From assembly GCA_947311845.1 (NCBI GenBank), contig CAMZMU010000063.1, positions 55,118,837 to 55,182,836 of the forward strand: a DNA stretch of 64,000 bases, written 5' to 3'. Made by a program: the position numbers and the translations under genes. Position 1 is the first letter of the stretch, and every line of letters starts with the position of its first letter. Below the pieces are notes generated by a model, which worked only from the letters and a program-made list of their open reading frames with translations, was not told where the DNA came from and ran no database searches. The stretch comes from Poa pratensis (taxonomy: Eukaryota > Streptophyta > Magnoliopsida > Poales > Poaceae). This document shows positions 46,498-59,400 of the stretch, piece by piece.

Positions 46498-49366
46498 ATG
46501 TCGAGCAGCCGCGGCGACGCGCTCATGGACTCGGCGCCGCTGCTCGGCGGCGGCGGCGGGGGGCACCGCCGAGGCAACGCGCTCCGCCGGCCGTCGCTCC
46601 GCGGCGCGGCGCGGCTGCTGCGCCGCAGCGGGCGGCGGGCGATGCGGGAGCCGTCGATGCTGGTGCGGGAGGCGGCGGCGGAGCACCTCGAGGAGCGGCA
46701 GGCGGACTGGGCCTACTCCCGCCCCGTCGTCGCGCTCGATCTCCTCTGGAACGTCTCCTTCATCACCGTCGCCGCCGTCGTGCTCGTCCTCAGCCGCGAC
46801 GAGAGGTCCCCCATGCCGCTCCGCACCTGGGTCGCCGGCTACGCCCTGCAGTGCGTCGTCCACATGGTCTGCGTCGCCGTCGAGTACCGAATGCGGCACG
46901 GCGGCCAGCGCGGCGGCGGGGCCCCGGTGCCCGCCGACGAGGAGAGGGGCAGCGACGCCTCCTCTTCGTCTAGCGATGAGGACGCCAGCGAGCACCACCT
47001 TCGTGGTCGCGGGACTGACTACGTCAGGTAATTGAAAGGATCTGACTACTAGTCGATGTTTCTAAGCTGCACGTTTAGGTAACAACCTGGTCGTTTTAAG
47101 CTACCTAGAAAGTTCAGCCAAGCCAGTTTCCGGCAGTGTGTAGCTCCTGATTGAATTTTCCTTGTGTAGCCCCTAGACAGGGTAGTTAATCTCACTGTCT
47201 AGATTGTATAGTGCATATGAGCCATTCTACAAGGAAAAACATACGATTAAATAAGCCATTTCGGTATTATATACAGGCCTCTACCTAAAATATGTGTTAT
47301 ACAGTCCTGCAACGGTATATTTATGTTCTGTTCTATCGACGGTTTCTTAATCTGTGGTGTTCTAGAAATTTTTGTTTGTCGTGGTTTGTGATTGTGGTGA
47401 ATAGAGAAGTGTGGCTGATGCAAGAAATGTGGAGTTAGCCCGTCATACAAAGTTATGACTTGATACGTTTATGAAGTTCACTTTGTTCTGTTATGGCTGG
47501 AGTTTTGGCCTGCACTTCTCTTTTAGGTGTGCTTCTGCTAGTTCTACTGAAGGGCTCTAGGGAATCTAGTGCAGCGAACTTGATAATAACATCATATTTT
47601 TCTATCCTCTGTGACAGTACTGGCATAACTTTCTCTTCCTCATTTGTTTAACATGTTTTGTGTTCCTGCCCATCTTAGTATGAAATTTGAATGGCTCATG
47701 ATTAGTTGTAGATGCATCTCCCTGTTTCTTTAGTTCGACCAAACTTGATAGTTATTATTACTGTCATTTAAATTATTCGTAGTTTATCCATTTAATTGTT
47801 CACTGATTCACTCTGGGATTCCATCTAAGAGTGTTTATATATTAACCTTGTTCAGTTGTAGCTCATTATGTCTTTATTGTTTACATGGCAGTATTGCGAA
47901 GCATCTGGAGTCTGCGAATACAATGTTCTCCTTCATATGGTGGATAATTGGATTTTACTGGATATCTGCTGGGGCTGAAGATGTTATCCGTGATGCACCT
48001 CAACTTTATTGGTACATATATGTTTGAAGTAACAGCCCACTTTTATGATGTCCTTATTTCTTCTATTTGGAATCGTGAACATGTCTTTGTGTGTCTTGCT
48101 TTGCAGGCTTTGCATAGTCTTTCTGGCGTTTGATGTGTTCTTTGTTGTTTTCTGTGTTGCTCTGGCTTGCATAATTGGTATTGCTGTTTGTTGCTGCCTC
48201 CCTTGCATTATAGCAATTCTCTATGCTGTCTCCGATCAGGTATGGCTTTCAACTATGCGAAATATGGCAACACAATCTTTGATATGCTTACTACATATAC
48301 AATCTAAAACAACAGGATCCAGTTCTGTTTGATATCGTTGATTCTCTCTTATAGATTGAAATTGTGAGCAATTAACACGCATATGCCAATCTTGCAACCA
48401 GTAACCTTTATTTATCATCTAACTAAAATCAGGAAGGAGCATCTGAAGATGACATTCGTCAAATTCCGAAATACAAATTCCGTAGGGTGGAGGAACCTGC
48501 AAAGGATTCCGTTGATGCCACTGAGTCTTCTGGTGGAATAATGACAGAGTGCGGCACCAACCAACCTATTGAGAAAGCTCTTGCAGCGGAAGATGCAGTA
48601 AGTTCCCATGCTATCATTTTTTGGTCATGCATATCTTTGGCCCTAACAAATTAACAATGCATGAGGTGCTGCAGCTCTGAACCTCTTCAATTATACTTTG
48701 GGCCATCTCACGTAGTATTGTTCGTCTATCATTCAGCATGACTGAATAATGTCCAGGATGGAACAAAACCATGATTTTGTGCTTTATTTTAGTCAGCTCA
48801 TACTAATGAAATACTTGGCCTTGGTGCACTTAGTTATTTGTCTGGGAAAATATATTAGCTATTCATAACTATAAATTTATTTTTAGTCAGTAAGAATTCC
48901 GAGTATCGAACCAGTTGTCGTAATAGGGAAGAACTCCGCAATCATGTTTCTGTAAGATCAGCATAAACCATAAAGCATCATTTTCTGCACTATTTTCTAT
49001 AGTTGCATTACAGTTGGTTTCTTCCATGTTATCACTCGAAACAATTTTTTGCAGCCAACAGTGCCAACCTATACAAAAGCCAATGGATGCATAATACACT
49101 CATTATGTCCATGTGCCATGATGTATTGCCTGCATAACTGACACTTTATGATACTAAGAATTCATTCAATGTTCACCTTGTGAATGCAGGAGTGCTGTAT
49201 TTGCATATCAGCATACGATGATGGTGCAGAGCTGCGTGAACTCCCTTGCGGTCACCACTTCCACTGTACCTGCATCGACAAGTGGCTGCACATCAACGCA
49301 ACATGCCCCCTGTGCAAGTTCAGTATCCGGAAAAGCGGCAGCAGCAGCGGAAGTGAAGAAGTATAA
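46498..49366 (+). CDS. Membrane-anchored RING-H2 E3 ubiquitin ligase
   Basis: Five exons: 46498-47027, 47892-48011, 48107-48239, 48433-48597 and 49190-49366, with GT-AG borders and consistent phases, giving 374 residues. The N-terminus is G/R-rich. Hydrophobic segments lie at about 77-98, 109-129, 189-204 and two more at 218-256, so it should be a multi-pass membrane protein. An acidic serine stretch is at 152-164. The C-terminus has a RING-H2 finger, [31 protein letters not shown], at about 318-357, and then a serine tail. It belongs to the plant family of Arabidopsis At1g12760/At1g63170/RIE1 (from memory). These transfer ubiquitin from an E2; substrate unknown. ATG 46498 was chosen as the first in-frame start after the CT-rich leader. 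Confidence 0.93.
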
Positions 49367-50425
49367 ACGTACTCTACTCGAGAACGCCATCCGTTTCGAC
49401 TTCCACACCTGAGTCTCCGCCTATGTGGTGTAAATTTTTGTATCCTAAATGTGCTGATAGTGTCAACTGATATGTCTTAAAAGGTGACTAAAGCGCTGTT
49501 CATATTACAAATTAGTTGTGTGTATCTCTACAGTTTGGAATATATGGTCTAGTTACTGAGCTGTGTAATTGTAACTGGGCGATTCATGCTTTCCTGCCTG
49601 TTTGTGTCGGACTGTGCTTGCAGAATTCCTTACTTGCATCACATTGTCTGTGCTGACAAAGAATCTGATGCATCATGTTTTTCACAACCGATGAAGAAGG
49701 TATGAATGATTGGGGGCTGTTGAACTGGTGCACCGAAAAACAGTGGTGTCCTCCAAATCATGCATCTCTTTCTGTTCTATTTGAGCGTTGCTCTACTCCT
49801 CACTGATATATTCTTCTTTTATTTGGCATTTTACCGAGCTGGGAGAGCCATAGAAAGGTAGAACTGCTAAATTTTCACTTCAGTTGAGATTCCATCTTTA
49901 AAATAAAGTGTCCGATCGGTCGGTTGTTCAGTAAAGGTGAAATATTCGAAACATAGGCCGTTCTGGAATCTCTGATGGAGTCAGGACCACGGCGGTCTGT
50001 TGGTCTGTGATTCGGCAATATTGAAGAATGAAGACCCCAGATCGCCAGATGATTCAAATCAGCCGCATTGCTGCACGCTTGACGGAACGAATTTAAGGAT
50101 GCAGTTATGTGGATGATTCTGAATCCCGTGAGGTTATTGCATTCGAACAAGCCATGGATTCCAATTATGCAGAAAATTTTCAAAATGGGAAGGACGGCCG
50201 TGCCCGGTACTAGTCCTCAGTTCAGTGCGCCGAGAGCCCTACCGCGCGGCTGCTATCGTTTCCGTTTGACGGTTTCGCCACATCAAACCCCTCTCTCCAT
50301 TTCTTCCGTTATTTTTCTCTCCCCCACAGCTGCTTTCTCTGTGCACTCCGCACTCCCAGGCTCCCAGCTCCTCCTCCGCCTCCCCGACGAAACCCTCGAG
50401 CGCGAGCAAGCAGCGGCCGGCGTCC
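49367..50425 (+). other. Spacer: RING-H2 3' UTR and promoter of UNC-13-like gene
   Basis: About 1.06 kb. The first few hundred bases after the stop are T-rich 3' UTR-like sequence. The last 200 bp before the next ATG are pyrimidine-rich (CTCTCTCC runs). No additional gene, repeat or RNA signal is evident. Confidence 0.55.
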
Positions 50426-53400
50426 ATGGACTCGGCGGCGTCGCTCCTGGAAGCGTACCGCCGCGACCGGCGCCGCCTCCTGGGTTTCCTCCTGTCCGCC
50501 GCCGGCGGCCACGGCCGCGCCGTCGACCTCTCCCGCGTCGATCTCGACGCCGTCAGCGCCGACTACGCCCTCGACTGCGTCGCCTCCGGTAAGGCGGCAC
50601 CCCTCTCCCCCTGCGACGTTCGTACGCGGGCGCACGACCCGTGCCTGCGTGTGCCGAGGTGGAGCCGTTTCTGAATTGAACTAGTCTGATGAGTCGGTTG
50701 CGTGTGTTTTTAACCAAACCAGGAGCGCAGTTTGACGCTTCGGAGGCCACCAGGAGGTACTTCGACGACAGGAGGTACCCGATCATGGTATGTGTCTGAA
50801 CTGAGCACTCGGAATTTCCCATCCATTCCAGCTCCGAAAATTGATCTGGGCACCATGACATGTTTAACTAAATAAGTGCTCCTGGTCACGAAATGGGTAG
50901 TGTTCTATCAGTAGAATTCCTAGGGGCAGGTGGGAGCTAAAAGTGATTCTAGTTTACCCCCTCTAGTTAATAGTAATAAACTAATAATGCATTCTAAATG
51001 CGTGGAATCACAGCAATAGGAGCATTAATGAACCATAGTTTGACCCTTCTAAGCCTGTGCTGAAGTCGAACAGAAGCATATTCATGTTGTAGTGAACATT
51101 AAGAATAGGACTGCCTGGTGCAAATATCTATGTGCAGCTATACAACAAATCCTTCCTCAAATCTAAGCAACATGATACTGTAGTTGTTATGTATCTGAGA
51201 TGACTAGTCTCTGATCTGAACAGTAGAGATTTATCAGATTCAAGAGAAGTACAATGCATCTTCACAATACTTTATACGAAAATAATAAGTTACTCCTTTT
51301 GCCTTATGATGCTTGATGTTTTGTACGAAGTGATAAACATAAACTTGTCACACCTTGGCTAGTTGGCCTGCAATTCACCAATTCAATGCTAGAAGCTAAA
51401 TAGTAGTTTTGTACATGAAATACTGCCTGGAAATTTCTATGATTGTTGAGAATTTTCCATTCAACAGACGAGCTCGCCATCGAGGAACTCATATTTTCTT
51501 CTTTCAAGGCCAGAAGTCTCTGGTTCTCCTCCAAACAAAGTAGCACCAGACATTGGACTCGTACCACCGGCAGAAGAGAAATCAAGTAGAACAAGAGAAC
51601 ATAGCGATTCTTTTAGAGTAGCAGTTGACATTCCAGGAGCATCATATGGTATCAAGGATGTTAGTTTGGCAGATACATCTCCTCAGCAAGTAAAGGAAAT
51701 GGATATTCTTTCTCTAGGTTTACCTAGATTAAGCACAGGTAGATAATTGTCCATGCTACATTTGTGCTCTGCCTCTTTATTTACAAAGGACAAGTAGGGA
51801 TTGCGTAATTTGTTTTCTTGACTAATTATACTCTCTGTATTCGCCATTTAAGAATTGTCCGATGATGATCTAAGAGAAACAGCTTATGAGGTCCTTCTCG
51901 CTTCTCTATTTGTCAGGTAATTTCACGCAAACATGTATGTTTGGAAGCTTTCATGCATGCATAGTGTGTATTCATATTGACATTATTGACTTACTGTTGT
52001 GACCTCTTCCTTAATAATATGTAACCACCAGTGGAAAAATGAACTTCTCTGATGAGAAGAGAGAGAAGAAGCCTAAATTCTTGAAGGGTTTAAGATCGAA
52101 GACTGAAAGATATAATTCAGCACCTCAGATGGAAAATTATTATACCCACCATCTTGATTTGGTCCGTGTACAAATGGAGGTAAGGTCCTTCACTAATTTC
52201 TGTACTATTCAGTCTTTTAGTTAGTTTAACTTAAACAACTATCCGTTTGTTTGAAATACACGGCAACAATAACAAGATTCTTTATGTTCGCATGATGCTA
52301 AATACATGTGGTCTCCCTTCATTCCATATGCTATAGTTACTGACGACTGGAATTGTGCATACGGCATAATAACCCGAGGAAGGTCAACTGTTGAAAAACC
52401 CTATTTCTTTTCTTTTTTAGCAGCCCACTAAAATACTATTTCCATCTCGTTTTTCTGGAGTCTAAAGTTCTTATGGTGATCCAAGGACAGAAGGTTTTAG
52501 CTAGGATAAGAAGTCCATTCTCTTTGGTCATTTTAAACTTCATTTTTCGTTCTGTTTATGTGATTATGAGATAATTGAATATTATGGAGAACTCACTTTA
52601 AGAACACATTCTTTCAGATATCAGAATCTATGGATGTATTGGCTAAGAAAGCTTTAAGACATATTGGTTCAAAGATGGTGCAGGGACAGCTTGATGTGCC
52701 TTGCATATCATTACAGCTCTTAAGTTCTGTTGGCAAATTTGATTTCCCAACAGAAAGACTGCGTGTACAATGGCAGAAAAGACAGGCAAGCAATCTTTAG
52801 TTTTTCTTTCTACAGCATGGCGCTTGTTCTAACTATTACTCACAATTCTGCTGTCCAGGCAAATGTTCTAGAAGAATTGCTTCTGTTCTCAGCATCTCTT
52901 GAGTACAGTATGAGTGAAACATTGCAGATAGTTCTCTCCAAGCTAAAAAATACAGAGGCAAGGACTATAATCCATATTTCACATCATTTTGTGTTGATTA
53001 ATGTTACCAGTGTCTCATAAGCCACATCAGTTGTTTAATTCTTTCTCGTCAAATTGGGCTGTCTTGATATTGAATTATTGATTGTGTCTATATATGTGCC
53101 ATAAACTTTTCCAGGAATGGGTTGTGAGTGTTCCTGATGGGCGTATTGAGGTCTTGACTATCATTGAAAGATACAACACAAGACTATCTACAGCTCCAAA
53201 GAAGTTTGGCCTTAAAGGCGAGACCTACCATTGGACTCGGAGCTACCATTTTAATTCTAGGCTATATGAAAAACTTCTCTGTAGTGTGTTTGATATTCTT
53301 GAAGATGGACAACTTGTAGAGGTTTCCTTTTCTTTTTCCTCTCTATTGTCAATATCTCCTTGCTTGTAATCTTGAGTTCCTGACAGTGTTATTCTTATTG

Positions 53401-56400
53401 CTACCAGGAGGCTGATGAAATACTCGAAACAGTGAAGCTGACCTGGCCTATATTGGGCGTTACGCAAAGGTTGCATGACATCCTGTATGCTTGGGTGCTT
53501 TTCCAGAAGGTCCATTTACAACTATGTTTGTCCCCCCTTTTTTAATGGAAATAATTCCACTTTTCAATCCTGAACTCTGGCAAAAGTGGTTTGGAGTTGC
53601 AGAAGATTCAGTTATCACAAGCAGATAAAAATGAATATAGACAATCTATTTCTAGTGATGTATTAAAATCATTATCAGAAAAAAGGTCAGGCAGGTTTGA
53701 AATAGTGAACTCACTTTTGCCATAGACTGGAACTCTGGAAGGTCTTTGACTGTCATTTAGAATTTTGGATTAGACTACACATACTGGTTCAAACTTGGCT
53801 GTTATTATAGTACCATGAAACAATTCTAACGGACCTGAATACTGGGTTAAGCCATATGATTGGGTGGTTCTTGTAGGCAAATACAACTCAACTTCAGGGG
53901 CAGTTTTAGTAAAATAGTCCAAGGATCCCACTTGTCAGAGTAAAGGGCTGGCAGGGCCAGTTGGACCAACTATTATCTTTATAGCAATATAGTATTGGGA
54001 TCTTATCTGCCGTCCCTTGTCAAAATGACTGCATTGTGAAAGCATAGATTTTGCATCAGGCTCTCTTCATTTCCTTCGCTGTAGAAGCACCTATACTGTA
54101 TATTGTATTGATGGCATAAGAATTGCTGTTCTGTTATTTACTAACATGTTTGATGCCATTGGCATATATTGTTTAGAAGACTTCACGATTTAGAACTGAG
54201 GAATGTATTCAGAATCGTTTTTTGAATGATTTTTTCATACTTTATTTTGGGCAAAGAGAACTATTCGTTGTTCAAACACTTGTCTTAATGGTATAAAATA
54301 ATTCGTTTTTACTCTGCTTAGTTCATTTCTTCACATAGAAAGTTTCTCTCATTTGTCAAAATATCATTCTAGCACATGCCAATGACTCACACTGATTCAT
54401 TTGGTCATTTTCCTTCTATTCAGTTTGCTCAAACTGGGGAAGTTCTTCTACTAAAACAGACAGACCTTCAGATACAGAAACTTCAGTTACATAATGATGT
54501 TAGAGAAACAGAGATGTATATAAACAGCTTTGTTTGTTCTGTGGAAGGTTGTGGTAGCAACGGGGCTCTAAATTTGGTAGACAGTGCCCTTCTTAAAATA
54601 AACATGTGGTGCCGCAGACAACTGGAGAGTTATCACTTATACTTCAGCCAGGTTGGTGACCTCCCTTGTTTGGATAATGTTTCAGCTGAGGATTTATTTG
54701 GTCCGTCTCAGGCTATCGACTTATGGCTACATGCGCTTTCATGTCCTACCTATCAGCACAATTTATACCAGTTAGTTATTCTTAGGTAATGCATGAAGGA
54801 TGGGTAGATGCTTGTAGCCTAGGTCATTTTTATTTCTTCTTAGATGCACTCTACGGTTCAGGATGGTGTTAGCCTGATTGTCGTGTGTTGTGTGTGATTT
54901 ATAGTGTGTTTATATCCATGTCCATGTGAGAAGTTTCATAGGCCAATCAGTACATAAGTGCAGAACACTTAAGACAGTTGCTGATGTAGGTTGGTCGTTG
55001 ATTATTATTTGCCTCATGATATATGAACATGAGTAATGTTATAGTCAGAAATCTGGATAACCACATAATAATAATAATGTCTAGGTAAAAATGAGGAAAG
55101 AAGGGGCATAATGTTTTCGATTGCAGTTGATAAAAGTTGCCTTAAACAAATCAATTTTGACAATGATTTTGTTTTGTTCGCATTGTTGTGCAAAAAGTTT
55201 ATGTACAGGGTGAAGGGTTTGTCCCTTGAAATTTCTGTTACTAGAAACCAATCTGCAAAAAGGGTACAATGTTGCCACAAAGTTTGTTCATAAAAGCTTA
55301 TTTATCTTGCCTTTCCGTTACAGGCTAACTGTTCAATCTTTGAGAGCATGCTGAACTTGGTATTACTTTCGGCGGCAAAACTTACTGATGATGATGATGA
55401 AGAAGTCATGGTTAGATTTCTTACTTGTCCTGCATTACTTCTATAATATGCGTAGTTAACCAGGAACTGAGTTGGGTGGGGGAGTGGATACACAATCCCA
55501 CCAACCAAGTTTGATTATTTTCCAACTCGAATTGGTGTGCCTGTTTTCTTAATTAAATTGATACCGAGAGTGCACTGCCACATCCTCCCCTTACAGTGCT
55601 TAGCCATTCTGTTTATAGAGCATATTCATGTATGACAGAAGTGGGGAGGATCTTGAATATGAATGTGATGTATCTAGCATTCAAACTATCAAAGCCATCT
55701 ACCTGCAAGGCCTTAAACTTCTAGACTCTAGTCATGACCTACAGAACCTGAGAGGTTAAGAAATAAAAAATTGTTTCACTTCGATAAGATTGTTCATTAG
55801 TAATGTTTATACTGTAGTTGCTAATGTAATCAATGTTGTAGGGGTGTAAGTTATGATTATAGATAATCACCCTGAAGACGTGAATTGATCTTTTTCGTAG
55901 TAAATCCCTCAATTTTTTTGACAATTTTAATACGGACACAAGCATTCACTTTTGGTCAGTTTGATCCCTCTGTCATGTAAACTCACTTGGAATGTTTTTG
56001 CTCCGCTAGTTAATTCATCTTTTGCGTTTGATGTTGACATTCTCTTGTTCTCCACATTGATATCAGCTCATTGGGACCCCGCTTGGCAGTACACCAGAAA
56101 CTACGTTGATCCATAAACTTGTTGTGAGATCCATACAAGCTGTGTATAAGCATGTGAGTTAAACCATTTTGTGTCCCCCCTATCAAAATGGTACATTTGA
56201 CAAAATAGAGTATGACTTCTAATATTTCAAATTTCCATTATACTTCATCAGGCCCTAATATCAGCACACGGCCAATCAAAAGCAGAATGTAAGCATCCAT
56301 TGATATTGCTTGCAAGTGAGCTAAAGCTACTAGTAGAGAAAGAGTGCGCTGCATTCAGCCCAATACTTCAGAAATATTATCCTGAAGCTGGAAGAGTAGC

Positions 56401-59400
56401 ACTAACTGTCTTTCACCTACTGTATGGCCAACAACTGGTTAGTCACATCTCCCTTCTCTAGCTCAGCTATAATTGTTTATTGTGTCCATTTTGTAATAAT
56501 GTTTACTACTACTATTGGTGTCAAGGAGCTATTTTTGGAAGATGCGGATCATTCCGAAAACTTGAAAGAGATACTGGGAGCATCGAACAATTTTGAGCTC
56601 CGTATAGCTCAGAAGCTTTACTCAATGTACGGGGAAGCTGTTGGGTCTTCATCGTCCAACTTTCTAAAACCATACATGGTAAGGCCTGAAGATGCCCTTT
56701 GCGCTCATGATAAATAATATTTGAAATGCTCTTTATACAATGAGTGTAGTATAATCTTCTCCCACTACCCATGTGGTACGATTTTTTCAACATGAATATC
56801 CTGTATAATTTGTTATTGCTCGAAGTATATGTAGCTGATGGTACTAAAGTAATGTAGAATTGTGGAAGCTAGTTATTCGATGAGCTACAAACTTATAACT
56901 TATTTCTTATACCTGTCAAATTGTCAAGCTATCCTTAATTCTTAGATGTGCTTGCTGTGCAAAATCATCTTGAAGCAGTGTTTTCCATAGTAGTTTATCA
57001 TAACCCTGATATTTAATTTTATTCCAATACCAAGAGAGTTAATTATACACAACTGAGCTGTTAGCCACATAGACAAAGTTCAGATGCACTTAACTTTCCA
57101 AATACCTTCAAGAAACTTTTTACTACAATGACCAATCTTGATACATCTGACTTGGCTGTCTCTTTTTTTAGAACAAACTTTATTGGTGTGCCATCTGGCA
57201 TTTCCAACAGACACATTTAGTCATTTATACTGAACTAAATTTCATGTTCTAAATTTTTAAACAGGTCAATCGTTTTTCTTCACCCATCATTCTTCAGTGG
57301 CTGCATGCTCAACATGAGAATGTTTTGGAGTGGACAAAACGTACCATCGAGATTGAGGTTTGTTACTCTATGCAAAGTTCACTGCTAGCGTTTTTAGTGA
57401 ATAGCTAATTATGTTTAAACATCCTGAATAATGGCTCTGCATTTTCTTTGCATTGATGCTCACATGGAGATAGGGAAGTTTCTCTGTATATTTTTGTATT
57501 AACTGGAATGATTGTAATTTATACCTGTGAGTATTGTTTGGTGCAAATTTGATTACATATATTTTTGGTACCACTTGGTTCATACAGTAGCTTGATTACT
57601 AGCTCAATGCATTTTATGACATTAAATTGGTACTTGCAGTCAGGTTGAATCTTTCCAAAAAAGGAAGAATGACCTACATTTATTCTGTCAACATAATTAC
57701 AGTAACTTCGACAGTTTTGATCAACTTTAATGGGATAGCTCAGTGTTGATTTTATTGAAACTTTATGGTAGGTTTCCAGCAAAGCTGAACTGGTGCTACA
57801 TATGTATCAAGTAGACGCACATGTTTGTTGTTGACACAACCCTGTAACTAGTATTGTCACCCACAAGATGACCGTAGCCCATATGTCATTCTTTAGTTGG
57901 CGAATTCAATTTTTCTTTGTTGGATACCTCTTTAGTCTTTAACTCTTACTTCAGACTTTCGTTATGCATCACCCAACTTCTTTTATTTTCCTGTCATATG
58001 TATTTGTATGTCTCTCTTAAGTGTCCAATACAAATTGTTCACGAGGGCTATTGTTTCATCTCTGGTCATAGGATTGGGTGCCTTTATCAGCTCACCGGAA
58101 ACTAGCAACATCTATGGTTGAAGTCTTCCGGATTGTGGAGGAGGTAAGCTTTTCTTCTACTGAGCTCATTTGCCACCATATGTTCCTCAATAAAAGAAGA
58201 AAAAAAGAAGAAAATCTATTGCTTTAGGATTACATGCTGCAAACTTCATTAGTAAACATGGGATTTCACGGTAAAGAAAGATGATTACCAGGAAGCGAGC
58301 CTAGCTCACTTGGTTTGGGGGAGGGGATGTACAATCCGACCACCTGGGTTCAAGTCCTCATTGACATGGATTTGGGATCTTATTTGTACTGTCTGGGCTT
58401 CCTTTACAAAAGCATGCTGATTGCTCGTGATGCTATTTGATCTTAATGCAATCTGAATATCGGGAAATTCGGTGTGAAGGCAGAACCTTCCATCTACATC
58501 TTCCACTCACTACCTGAATGCTGCTCTACTATGGTCTCACATTTTTCCTTAATTGTTCAGTCAGTTAATTAATGTAATCATTACACTTATACTTGCTTGG
58601 GGCTTATGTGATCAGTTTATATGCAGACCATTGATCAGTTTTTTAACTCGAGTCTACCTTTGGATATTGTCCACCTGCGGAGTCTACTTATAGGAATCAC
58701 TAGCAGCCTTCAAGTCTATTTGCTTCACATGGAAAACCAACAAGGTATTCCTTAGGTTTACGTAAATGCCAATGCCCTAATTTGGACCCACAAGGTCTTG
58801 TTTGTGACAGTACATTTGCAGTGGGTATGACAGGAAATTACTATATTAGTCTTAATCTCATCACATTAGGTGCGTTAATGTTACGGCACTCTCTTTATAA
58901 GTCAATTGTTGACCTCATATTATCCTTTTTGGGAAGACCACACCGGTTCGGCATCATTCTGTTAGACACCACTCTGATGCTGGTCACTTATGCAGCCGGG
59001 CAACTAGTTTTACAACTAACAGATATGTGAATGGGTATCATCAGGTCTATGTGTTGGTATTTAATGTGAAACATCATGTATTGGTTCAAAAGATTACAAG
59101 TCTCGTTTTCAGTACATATTTAAACTAGCACTTGGATTGTTGGACACTTACAACTTTTTGTAGCTTTAACTATATATATTTTATAACTCTCCCTACACCC
59201 AATCCAGAATCTGAGTTACACTACTGTCCAAACATTTCCATCTATCCTACTATCCATATGTCAGTGTACCAATCATGTTGCTACCACCAGTACCAGTTAA
59301 GATGTCATTATCCAAAGCTTTGTTCCAGTATGCATTGGTATACTTGCTTTACAGCAGTACTTGTTTGCACGCCATTGCCCAGCACTTTAAGGGAAATACA

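Noticed and set aside
46320..46998. Alternative-frame ORFs of about 200 codons over RING exon 1
   Set aside because: Same GC-rich exon in wrong frames; only the 46498 frame carries the membrane segments and joins to the RING exons.
58302..58357. tRNA gene
   Set aside because: A and B boxes are present but no cloverleaf or anticodon stem can be drawn; a SINE fits better.
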